Assembly (NCBI RefSeq): GCF_025252405.1
Contig: NZ_CP104307.1
Location: forward strand, 558,001 to 622,000
Origin: Flavobacterium sp. TR2
GTDB taxonomy: Bacteria > Bacteroidota > Bacteroidia > Flavobacteriales > Flavobacteriaceae
Length of the DNA: 64,000 bases
Direction of reading: 5' to 3'
The notes beneath the pieces are model-generated. The model saw only the letters and a program-made list of their open reading frames with translations. It had not been told where the DNA came from and ran no database searches. Positions 26,126-33,561 of the stretch are shown one piece after another (the first letter of the stretch is position 1; every line of letters starts with the position of its first letter). Made by a program: the position numbers and the translations under genes.

Positions 26126-28882
26126 ATGAAATTCAATTTAAGATTTCTCTTTATTGCATTATTTATCTGTACGATTTCGATCGCGCAAAACAAAGGTACG
26201 ATTTCTGGAGTTCTGACTGACAAAGATATGAACAACGCAGCTCTGCCATTTGCTAATGTTTTAGTTAAAGGTACAAATATTAGCGTAAATACCGACGTGG
26301 ACGGAAAATATTCGTTAAGCGTTAATCCTGGAAATTACACTTTAATTTTTAGTTTTTTAGGATATGAATCTGTAGAAGCTCCAGTTGCTGTAAAAGCAAA
26401 CGAAACTGTAACAGTTAATCAAGGACTTTCATCTGGAAGCTATACTCTTAAGGATGTAGTGGTAAAATCATCTGCAGGAAGCAAACAAAAAGAGTCTGCT
26501 TTGCTTTTAGAACAAAAAAATGCTGTAGATATTAAACAATCAATTGGCGCACAAGAACTTTCTAGAAAAGGAGTTAGTGATGTAGCCGCAGCTGTTTCTA
26601 AAACTACTGGTATTACAAAACAAGAAGGTTCTGGAAACATTTTCGTAAGAGGTTTAGGCGACCGTTACAATTCTACAACAATGAACGGATTGCCAATTCC
26701 GTCTAATGATGCGGAAAAGAAAAACATCAATCTTGAAATTTTCTCTACAGATATCTTAGAATATGTTTCTATAGACAAAGTTTACAGCAGTAAATTATAT
26801 GGAGATTTTGCTGGAGGTAACGTAGACATTATTTCTAAAGACTATAAAGGGAACGGATATTTTAAAATCGAAATGGGTTCTAATGTAAACACAAACGCAT
26901 TAGCCGAAAAAGATTTTAAATTACAAAGAGGCATCAACAGCTTTGGTTTTGACAATCCTTCAATTCCAAGCAATCCTCTAACTCAATATAACTACAACAC
27001 TTTACAAATGGATGGCAAAAATCCAATTGCAGGTTCGTTAGGCATATCAGGAGGAAAATCTTTTAATGTTGGTGATGGAGGAAAGTTAAGCTTCTTTGCT
27101 ACTGCAAATTTCAGTAATGAGTACAACTCAATCCGTAACGCAACTGCAAAAGGAGGAGTAAACGGTGCTGGAGTGGCAAACAAAGATTTCTATTCGTACA
27201 CTGACATGGGATACCAAACAAACTCAACAGGATTATTGAATGTTGGTTATAAAATTAACTCAGACAATAGAGTAAGCTTCAATACAGTTTACATCAATAC
27301 ATCATCTCAATCTAAAGAAGAATATGCTGGATACATTGTCGATCTTGCAAACAACGGAAATGGTTTAATTCGTCGTTTTAACTACGAGAAAAACAGCCTT
27401 TGGATTAACCAATTACTTGGAGATCATAAATTAAGCGATAGATCTAAATTAAATTGGGGAGCATCTTACAACATTATTGATGGTTCTATGCCAGATAGAG
27501 CTCAAAACACTTTTAGAAATGAGCCAAATGGTTATGTATTATCTTCTATCTCTAGACCGGATAACCACAGGTACTTCCAAAAACTAAAAGAAGATGAGTT
27601 AGCAGGTAATCTTTCTGTAGATTACAAATTCAACAAAAATTCTGATGATGAATACAAAGGAAAATTCACATTAGGAGCAAGCGGAAGAATTAAAAACAGA
27701 AATTTTGAAGCTTCTCAATTCAACTTCTTATCGCAGCCAGGTTATACAAACACAATTGTTGATCCAAATAATCTAGATTTGTTTTATAACGAAACTAACT
27801 TAAACAACGGATATTTCAATATTTCTACTTTTAGAGGAAACTCTCAAGTATCAAACGCTTTAGATCCTCAAACATACGATGGTAAACAAACTATCTTTGG
27901 AGGTTACTTAAATACAGAATACAAATTCAACCCGAAATTTACAGCTGTTTTAGGTTTACGTGCAGAATCTATTGTGCAAAATGTAGACTGGAATACACAG
28001 TTAGGTGATGTCGGAAGTGACGAATTAAGCAAAGTAGCTTTCTTGCCAAGTTTAACAATGAAATATGAATTGAACGAAAAACAAAATTTGCGTTTCGGTT
28101 TTAGCAAAACATATACTTTGCCTCAATTTAAAGAAAGAGCATTATTTGTTTACGAAGAAGTTTTACAAGTAAAAGTAGGTAACCCTTACTTATACGAGTC
28201 TGACGATTACAACTTAGATATTAAATGGGAAATGTTCCCTACAAGCGACGAATTAATTTCATTTACTGCTTTTGGAAAATACATTGTTAACCCAATGAAC
28301 GAAGTTACGATTGCTTCTTCTTCAAATGATATCTCATACATCAACACTGGAGATTATGGTTATGTAGCAGGAGCTGAAGTAGAATACCGTAAAATGCTTT
28401 TCAATTTTGACGAAGTAAATACAAAAAAATTATCTGCTGGTATTAACGCTTCTTACTTACATACAAGCCAAGAGTTAAATGCTGACAAAGTTGACAGAGA
28501 GACAGATTACCAAGTTGTATTTACAAACACAAAAAGCCAGTTTACAGGAGCTTCAGATTTATTGCTAAATGCAGACCTTTCTTACTTAGCAGAATGGGAA
28601 AATGATAAAAGCTTAAACACAACTATTGCATATAGCTACTTCTCAGACCGTATTAATGCTATTGGAACAAACGGAAGAGGTGACTTGGTTGACAAAGCTT
28701 TTGGTTCATTAGATTTTATCGCTAAATCTAAATTAAACAAAAACTTAGGATTAGATTTGGTTGTAAAAAACATTCTTGATCCAAGAATCAACAGAGTACA
28801 AGAAAATGCTTCTGGAGACGTAAATGTTTTATCATACAAAAAAGGATTAGGATTAAGCTTCAAACTTAATTACACATTCTAA
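26126..28882 (+). CDS. TonB-dependent receptor with carboxypeptidase-like N-terminal domain
   Basis: 918 residues. Signal peptide about 1-20 (TISIAQ), a CarboxypepD_reg-like domain at about 25-110 (TDKDMNNAALPFANVLVKG), a plug domain at about 125-235 (IKQSIGAQELSRKGVSDVA, IFVRGLGDRYNSTTMNGLP) and a barrel ending LSFKLNYTF. It imports a ligand across the outer membrane using TonB energy. No SusD partner is adjacent; the next gene encodes a beta-helix-like lipoprotein. The promoter array suggests phosphate control, so a phosphorus-containing substrate is a reasonable but unproven guess. Confidence 0.88.
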   Translation: MKFNLRFLFIALFICTISIAQNKGTISGVLTDKDMNNAALPFANVLVKGTNISVNTDVDGKYSLSVNPGNYTLIFSFLGYESVEAPVAVKANETVTVNQGLSSGSYTLKDVVVKSSAGSKQKESALLLEQKNAVDIKQSIGAQELSRKGVSDVAAAVSKTTGITKQEGSGNIFVRGLGDRYNSTTMNGLPIPSNDAEKKNINLEIFSTDILEYVSIDKVYSSKLYGDFAGGNVDIISKDYKGNGYFKIEMGSNVNTNALAEKDFKLQRGINSFGFDNPSIPSNPLTQYNYNTLQMDGKNPIAGSLGISGGKSFNVGDGGKLSFFATANFSNEYNSIRNATAKGGVNGAGVANKDFYSYTDMGYQTNSTGLLNVGYKINSDNRVSFNTVYINTSSQSKEEYAGYIVDLANNGNGLIRRFNYEKNSLWINQLLGDHKLSDRSKLNWGASYNIIDGSMPDRAQNTFRNEPNGYVLSSISRPDNHRYFQKLKEDELAGNLSVDYKFNKNSDDEYKGKFTLGASGRIKNRNFEASQFNFLSQPGYTNTIVDPNNLDLFYNETNLNNGYFNISTFRGNSQVSNALDPQTYDGKQTIFGGYLNTEYKFNPKFTAVLGLRAESIVQNVDWNTQLGDVGSDELSKVAFLPSLTMKYELNEKQNLRFGFSKTYTLPQFKERALFVYEEVLQVKVGNPYLYESDDYNLDIKWEMFPTSDELISFTAFGKYIVNPMNEVTIASSSNDISYINTGDYGYVAGAEVEYRKMLFNFDEVNTKKLSAGINASYLHTSQELNADKVDRETDYQVVFTNTKSQFTGASDLLLNADLSYLAEWENDKSLNTTIAYSYFSDRINAIGTNGRGDLVDKAFGSLDFIAKSKLNKNLGLDLVVKNILDPRINRVQENASGDVNVLSYKKGLGLSFKLNYTF

Positions 28883-28908
28883 AAAAATAAAAATCCAATA
28901 TAAAGAAG

Positions 28909-28937
28909 AGGTCAGTTTAACAGCTGACCTTTTTCTG
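28909..28937 (+). terminator. Terminator of the TonB-receptor gene
   Basis: AGGTCAG / CTGACCT stem (28909-28915, 28924-28930) followed by TTTTTCTG. It separates the receptor gene from the lipoprotein gene, which has its own promoter. Confidence 0.8.
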
Positions 28938-29001
28938 TTTATAACGCAAACCCTTAAGGTTCTTGACATCCAAAAACAAGTTTAATTTCGCTTTACAAAC
29001 C

Positions 29002-29089
29002 TAACATTCTCTTAATATTAAATACAGTTTTTATTAAACTAACAATCATAGTTTCTTAACATCTAAAAAAGATTTCTAAACCATCTTTG
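29002..29089 (+). promoter_or_regulatory. Lipoprotein promoter with 11-bp-spaced repeats
   Basis: TAACA at 29002, TAATA at 29013, ACAGT at 29024, TAAAC at 29035, TCATA at 29046, TAACA at 29057 and AAAGA at 29068 are in one 11-bp register, the last being unrecognisable as a site. Nine bases after it comes CATCTTTG (29082-29089), the same -7 box as the porin promoter. The pentamers here are more degenerate than in the receptor promoter. Confidence 0.5.
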
Positions 29090-29126
29090 CCTCAAGAAAT
29101 TAAACACAAAAATTATCAACACAATT

Positions 29127-30311
29127 ATGAAAAACTCAATTGTAAAATTAATTGGAATTGTTACTTTATCTGCAAGTTTATTTACAAGCTGCTCTAGTAG
29201 TGACGACAACAAAAAACCAGCATCTTCATTTGTAGTAAATGCAAATGATTTCAAAGGTACTATCACTGACGGAGAAGTAGTTCTTGATGCAGGAACAACT
29301 TACAAACTAACAGGAAAACTTCAAGTTAACTCTGGCGCTACACTTACTATTCCTGCTGGAACAGTAATTCAAGGAGTTGGAGGAACATCTGCTTATATCG
29401 CAATCGCACAAGGAGCTAAAATTAACGTAAATGGTACAGCTGCAAAACCTGTTATCATGACATCTGGTTTAGCTACTAAAGCTGCTGGAGACTGGGGTGG
29501 ATTAGTAATTTGCGGAAAAGCTCCTATCAACCGTACATCTGGCGGAACAGGAACAGCTCAATCTGAGGTTGCTGACTTAACTTACGGTGGAACTGTTGCT
29601 AACGATAACTCTGGAGTAATTAGATTCTTAAGAATCGAGTATGCTGGAGCTGCTTTCAACACTGAAAAAGAATTCAACGCACTTTCTTTCTTCGGAGTTG
29701 GTTCAGGTACAGTTGTTGAAAACGTACAAGCTTTCCACGGTTCTGATGACGGATTCGAATTCTTCGGTGGAACTGTAAATACTTCTAACTTAGTTGCTAT
29801 CGGTAACGAAGATGATCAATTTGACTGGACTGAAGGATGGTCTGGAACAAACACTAACTGGTACGGTAAATTAGCTTTCGGAAAAGGAAACAGAGGAATT
29901 GAAGCTGATAACTTCGAATTAGGATACGCTAATACTCCAATCGCTAACCCAACTATCACTAACATGACTCTTATTGGACCTGGAAGTGCTGCAGATGCAA
30001 CTGTATACACTGAAAACCAAGGTATCAAATTCAGAAGAGGTACTAAAGGTCAAGTTTCTAACGTAGTTTTAAGCGGATGGAAAACTGGTATCGATGTTGA
30101 AAACGATGAAACTATCGCTTTCGTACCATCAGCTTTAAAAGTTACAAACATACTTTATGTTGCTGATGTACCTACAAAAACTAAAGGAAAGAAAACAGAC
30201 GGTACAGCTGCTGACGTATCTGCAGTGTCTGTAGAATCTGCTACTGCAACTGGAGCAGGAGCTGGTGTTGCTCAACCAACATGGGCTGCTGGATGGACAG
30301 TAGGTTTCTAA
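29127..30311 (+). CDS. Beta-helix-like lipoprotein paired with the TonB receptor
   Basis: 394 residues. Signal peptide and lipobox (SLFTSC, cysteine about 22) followed by a SSSDD spacer usual for surface lipoproteins of Bacteroidota. The mature part shows repeated short-strand turns (GATLTIPAGTVIQGVG, AKINVNGTAAKPVIMTSG, HGSDDGFEFFGGTVNTSN) that fit a right-handed parallel beta-helix. It occupies the place where SusD-like proteins normally follow a receptor. I know no enzyme assignment. Codons are markedly biased to GCT, GGA and TCT, as in a highly expressed gene. Confidence 0.65.
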   Translation: MKNSIVKLIGIVTLSASLFTSCSSSDDNKKPASSFVVNANDFKGTITDGEVVLDAGTTYKLTGKLQVNSGATLTIPAGTVIQGVGGTSAYIAIAQGAKINVNGTAAKPVIMTSGLATKAAGDWGGLVICGKAPINRTSGGTGTAQSEVADLTYGGTVANDNSGVIRFLRIEYAGAAFNTEKEFNALSFFGVGSGTVVENVQAFHGSDDGFEFFGGTVNTSNLVAIGNEDDQFDWTEGWSGTNTNWYGKLAFGKGNRGIEADNFELGYANTPIANPTITNMTLIGPGSAADATVYTENQGIKFRRGTKGQVSNVVLSGWKTGIDVENDETIAFVPSALKVTNILYVADVPTKTKGKKTDGTAADVSAVSVESATATGAGAGVAQPTWAAGWTVGF

Positions 30312-30334
30312 TCTCTTCGAAAACATAATGTTAA

Positions 30335-30366
30335 AAACATCCTAAATATTTAGGATGTTTTTTTTT
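30335..30366 (+). terminator. Terminator of the lipoprotein gene
   Basis: A 26-base perfect palindrome (AAACATCCTAAAT / ATTTAGGATGTTT, 30335-30360) followed by TTTTTT. Confidence 0.88.
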
Positions 30367-30418
30367 GGCGTCATTTTTGTAATTTTTTTTGTATATTTAC
30401 ACTAATCAAATACACGCG

Positions 30419-30757
30419 ATGGCAAAAAACTACTTTTATATTACTTTCTTATTGGCATTTTTCTTTACTGTAAGCGTTTCGGCGCAGGACAGCAAGCAAT
30501 TACCAAAACCTCAGGAATCTACTTCTATTGAGGGTCTTAGCTTGTATCCTAATCCAGTGACAAACGGAAAAGTCTATATCTCATCTAAAAACGATTTGGA
30601 GAAAGAAATTATTGTGTTTGACATCTTAGGCAAAAAAGTATTACAGGCACATTTGGTTTCAAGAGAACTAAGTGTTTCAGACTTACCGCCAGGTGTTTAC
30701 ATCATCAAAATAAGCGAACAGAACGCATCGGCAACACGAAAACTCATTATAAGATAA
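30419..30757 (+). CDS. Small secreted protein with T9SS type A sorting tail
   Basis: 112 residues from the ATG at 30419; the ten-codon extension upstream lies in the promoter region. Signal peptide about 1-23 (TVSVSAQ). Residues about 40-112 are nearly all the type A T9SS sorting domain: GLSLYPNPVTNGKVYI, FDILGKKVLQAHL, PPGVYIIKISEQ and KLIIR at the end. Only about 20 residues remain between signal and tail, so almost no cargo is carried. It would cross the outer membrane by the type IX system and be attached or released. Confidence 0.85.
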   Translation: MAKNYFYITFLLAFFFTVSVSAQDSKQLPKPQESTSIEGLSLYPNPVTNGKVYISSKNDLEKEIIVFDILGKKVLQAHLVSRELSVSDLPPGVYIIKISEQNASATRKLIIR

Positions 30758-30764
30758 AATATAG

Positions 30765-30793
30765 AAAGCTCCTAAATTGGGAGCTTTTTTTTG
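30765..30793 (+). terminator. Terminator of the T9SS protein gene
   Basis: AAAGCTCC / GGAGCTTT stem (30765-30772, 30780-30787) followed by TTTTTTGT. Confidence 0.85.
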
Positions 30794-30870
30794 TATTCAG
30801 TATCCAGCTTGTAGTGTTCAGACTTTTTAAACTGAACACTGAATCGCGAGACAAAAAACTGAGCACTGAA
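30793..30870. repeat. CAGTGTTCAG-type dispersed repeat, copy 2
   Basis: Contains a perfect 9-bp inverted repeat AGTGTTCAG / CTGAACACT (30813-30821, 30832-30840) flanked by ATTCAGTATCCAG and GAGCACTGAACACC. Similar words stand at 8481-8522. Confidence 0.55.
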
Positions 30871-30883
30871 CACCAAAAATCAA

Positions 30884-30891
30884 TATCTTTG
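30884..30891 (+). promoter_or_regulatory. -7 box of the LuxE-like gene
   Basis: TATCTTTG matches TAnnTTTG exactly and is followed by C-A8, the usual Flavobacterium start region. It lies 12 bases before the TTG at 30904 and inside the longer open frame, so the longer frame is unlikely to be the gene. Confidence 0.5.
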
Positions 30892-30903
30892 CAAAAAAAA
30901 GTT

Positions 30904-31884
30904 TTGATTACAGCCAGCGATATATTTACCATTTCGAGTCAGAAACAATTTGAAAAAATAGCACTAAAAGTGTTTCGTTTTCAGCACGAAAACAACAAAG
31001 TCTATCGCGATTTCTGTGATTTTTTAAAAGTAAATCCGCAGCAGGTAAAATCACTGCAGCAGATTCCTTTTTTACCCATTCAGTTTTTCAAAAGCCATGA
31101 TGTTGTTTCCAACACCGATCCTGCACAGGTAACTTTTACCAGCAGCGGCACAACCGGAATGATTACCAGCAGACATCTAGTAACCGATGTTTCTCTATAC
31201 GAAGAAAGTTACCGCAAAGGGTTTTCACAATTTTACGGCAACATCGAAGATTATGTTGTTTTAGCCCTTTTACCGTCTTATTTAGAGCGTGAAGGCTCTT
31301 CATTAATTTATATGGTCGAAGACCTAATAAAACTCTCTAATCAGCCTGAAAGCGGGTTTTATTTGCACAACCACGACGACCTAATCAAAAAACTTCTTGA
31401 ACTAGACGAAGCAGGCCAAAATGTAATTTTAATTGGGGTTACGTATGCTTTGTTAGATTTGATCGAAAAGCACCAATTCAATCTTCAAAATACCATTATT
31501 ATGGAAACTGGAGGAATGAAAGGGAAACGCAAAGAAATGATTCGCGAGGAATTGCACGACATTTTATGCAAAGGCTTTGGCGTTTCATCCATTCATTCAG
31601 AATACGGAATGACTGAACTTTTAGCGCAAGCTTATTCTCTTGGCGAAGGTGTTTTTGAATGCCCTTCTTGGATGCATATTTTAGTTCGCGATCCAGAAGA
31701 TGCTTTAACGTATGTAAAAGATGGAAAAACAGGCGGAATTAATGTGATCGATTTGGCCAATATCAATTCATGCTCTTTTATCGCGACGCAAGATTTAGGC
31801 AAAAAAAATCCCAACAACTCTTTTGAAGTATTGGGACGTTTTGATAATTCTGATATTCGTGGGTGTAATTTGATGGTTCTTTAA
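30904..31884 (+). CDS. LuxE-like acyl-protein synthetase
   Basis: 326 residues if translated from the TTG at 30904 (codons for ITASDIFTIS follow). A GTG at 30814 would give 356, but those 30 codons are dispersed repeat DNA and a -7 box. The LuxE/acyl-protein synthetase family is recognised by FTSSGTTGMITSRHLV (adenylate-forming phosphate loop, about residues 78-93) and IMETGGMKGKRKEM, IHSEYGMTELLAQAY. Family members activate fatty acids with ATP. No luxCD or other acyl genes are adjacent, so the acyl acceptor is unknown. The 3' flank carries repeats and the IS3 element. Confidence 0.75.
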   Translation: MITASDIFTISSQKQFEKIALKVFRFQHENNKVYRDFCDFLKVNPQQVKSLQQIPFLPIQFFKSHDVVSNTDPAQVTFTSSGTTGMITSRHLVTDVSLYEESYRKGFSQFYGNIEDYVVLALLPSYLEREGSSLIYMVEDLIKLSNQPESGFYLHNHDDLIKKLLELDEAGQNVILIGVTYALLDLIEKHQFNLQNTIIMETGGMKGKRKEMIREELHDILCKGFGVSSIHSEYGMTELLAQAYSLGEGVFECPSWMHILVRDPEDALTYVKDGKTGGINVIDLANINSCSFIATQDLGKKNPNNSFEVLGRFDNSDIRGCNLMVL

Positions 31885-31936
31885 AATTGTTAATTTGGTT
31901 AATCATTTAATCGATAATTCACTGCTCTAATCAAAC

Positions 31937-32002
31937 GTTCCTGCGGAACATATAATTACCAACCCATTTTCAATTCTACCAACGAGACATTCCTACGGAA
32001 TG
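31937..32002. repeat. TTCCTRCGGAA palindromes
   Basis: Two short perfect palindromes, GTTCCTGCGGAAC (31937-31949) and CATTCCTACGGAATG (31988-32002), 38 bases apart. They form one REP-like family with the same core. Confidence 0.65.
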
Positions 32003-32080
32003 ATTTTCTTCTATAAAAAAAATCCCAATATTCTTTTTGAACTGCCCCCAAAAAGTTAGACACTATATGGGGGCATTTTT

Positions 32081-32614
32081 ATGGAAAGAAAAGTCAAGTA
32101 CAATTATGAATTTAAACTTCACTGTGTAGAAGAAGTTTTAAAAAATCACAAAGGATTAGAGCCCACTGCTTCAAAGTATGACATATCCAACACCAGCCTA
32201 AAAAGATGGATTAGTTTCTATATGAAATTTGGCAGTGAAGGACTGCTTCCAAAATCAAGAAATACAAAATACAGCTTAAATTTTAAGTTAAAAGTATTGC
32301 ATTCTATTGACAATAAGGCCTTATCTTTGGGCAAAGCCTGTTTAGCATTCAATATTCCTGCAAAATCCACAATACTTAGTTGGCAGCAAGAATATAAAAG
32401 AGATGGTTTAAAAGGTTTGAAGCTTAAACCCAAAGGCAGAACTCCAGCTATGAATTTTAAAAGAAAACCACGCAAAACAAACCAGCCCTTAACTCGAGAA
32501 GAAGAACTTTTAAAGGAACTGGAATATTTACGAGCAGAGAACGAAATTTTAAAAAAGTTCAATGCCTTAGTTCAAGCCGAACAAGCCAAACAAAACAAAA
32601 GGCTCAAACCATAA
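32081..32614 (+). CDS. IS3-family OrfA, helix-turn-helix protein
   Basis: 177 residues with two tandem helix-turn-helix segments (KYNYEFKLHCVEEVLKNHKG about 5-24, and NFKLKVLHSIDNKALSLGKA about 67-86), then a leucine-zipper-like helix (EEELLKELEYLRAENEILKK). It binds the inverted repeats in IS3 elements. A slippery heptamer A-AAA-AAG at 32551-32557 in its zero frame can shift ribosomes into OrfB. Its stop codon shares one base with the OrfB start. Confidence 0.88.
   Translation: MERKVKYNYEFKLHCVEEVLKNHKGLEPTASKYDISNTSLKRWISFYMKFGSEGLLPKSRNTKYSLNFKLKVLHSIDNKALSLGKACLAFNIPAKSTILSWQQEYKRDGLKGLKLKPKGRTPAMNFKRKPRKTNQPLTREEELLKELEYLRAENEILKKFNALVQAEQAKQNKRLKP
32551..32557 (+). other. Programmed -1 frameshift site in the IS3 element
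   Basis: A-AAA-AAG is in the correct phase (after the codons for ENEIL). From 32557 the -1 frame is open through to the OrfB ATG at 32614 with no stop, giving a fused OrfAB of about 455 residues. IS3 elements normally make their transposase this way. Confidence 0.75.
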
Positions 32615-33447
32615 TGGAATTAAGGCATAAATACGATTTAGATGTTTTGCTAAATTGTATGGACATGGTTAGAAGCACTTATTATTACTATGAAAAAAAG
32701 AAGCAGGCAATAGATAAATATCAAGAAATAAAGCAGTTAATCAAAGATATTTATAATCATCACAAAGGGCGGTTAGGCTACAGGCGCATTACTTTGTTAA
32801 TCAAACAAAAAGGAATCTTAATTAATCATAAAACAATACTGAGATTGATGAAGGCTTTAGGACTGAAAAGTTTAATCCGCGTCAAAAAATACAAATCATA
32901 CAAAGGAGACCAGGGAAAAATAGCTCCTAATTTGCTTCAGCGCAACTTTAAGGCCTGCAGGCCTAATGAGAAATGGGCAACTGACATAACGGAATTTAAT
33001 GTATCGGGTAGCAAATTATACCTTTCTCCGATTATTGATTTATTTAATGGAGAAATTATAAGTTATGAATTATCTGAAAGGCCGCATTTTGAACAAATAA
33101 CAGCCATGCTTAAAAAGTCTTTTAGAAGGATACCCAAAAATACAAATCTGATATTGCACTCAGATCAGGGTTGGCAGTACCAAATGAAAAAGTATCAATC
33201 GCTGCTTAAAGAGAAAGGAATCAAACAAAGTATGTCCAGAAAAGGAAATTGCCTAGATAATGCAGTGATCGAAAATTTCTTTGGAATTTTAAAATCAGAG
33301 CTCTTTTATCTTAAGAAATACATCTCTGTAAATCAATTAAAAAAAGAGATCGAAGAATATATAAAATATTATAATAACGAAAGAATCAAACTTAATCTAA
33401 AAGGAATGAGCCCGATACAATATCGAGCTCATTATTATCAAATTTAA
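32614..33447 (+). CDS. IS3-family transposase OrfB
   Basis: 277 residues with the integrase DDE catalytic domain: first Asp in EKWATDITEF (about 124), second Asp in LILHSDQGWQYQ (about 187), and Glu in NAVIENFFGILKSE (about 223), the spacing of the IS3 family. An N-terminal HTH_21-like part (GYRRITLLIKQKG) precedes it. The frame is -1 relative to OrfA and the start ATG overlaps the OrfA stop by one base. No stop or frameshift is seen inside. Confidence 0.95.
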   Translation: MELRHKYDLDVLLNCMDMVRSTYYYYEKKKQAIDKYQEIKQLIKDIYNHHKGRLGYRRITLLIKQKGILINHKTILRLMKALGLKSLIRVKKYKSYKGDQGKIAPNLLQRNFKACRPNEKWATDITEFNVSGSKLYLSPIIDLFNGEIISYELSERPHFEQITAMLKKSFRRIPKNTNLILHSDQGWQYQMKKYQSLLKEKGIKQSMSRKGNCLDNAVIENFFGILKSELFYLKKYISVNQLKKEIEEYIKYYNNERIKLNLKGMSPIQYRAHYYQI

Positions 33448-33561
33448 TTATAAATTCGTCTAAACTTTTGGGTGCAGTCTATTTTGAACATTGGGATTTA
33501 TATATTTAGGTAAAAGTTTTAATGATCGATTAAACAATAAACCGATTAAAAAGTTAAACTT

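Larger units (their letters stand above)
32038..33481 (+). mobile_element. Complete IS3-family insertion sequence
   Basis: 1444 bases bounded by 24-bp imperfect inverted repeats (32038-32061 TGAACTGCCCCCAAAAAGTT... and 33458-33481), 19 of 24 matching, and flanked by TTTT direct repeats (32034-32037 and 33482-33485) that fit a 4-bp target duplication. It encodes OrfA and OrfB in overlapping frames. Both reading frames are intact, so the element may still move. I cannot name the exact IS. Confidence 0.88.
32020..33499. terminator. Terminator hairpin split by the IS3 element
   Basis: Outside the insertion sequence the flanks are AAATCCCAATATTC (32020-32033) and GAACATTGGGATTT (33486-33499). They are complementary over 14 positions with a single G:T-type difference. 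With one TTTT removed they form a 14-bp stem and TTTT loop. On the minus strand the stem is followed by a T8 run (complement of 32014-32021), so it was the terminator of tyrS. The insertion lies exactly in the loop. Confidence 0.75.

Noticed and set aside
30814..30903. Upstream GTG start of the LuxE-like gene
   Set aside because: These codons consist of a dispersed repeat and a -7 box, not protein-coding text.
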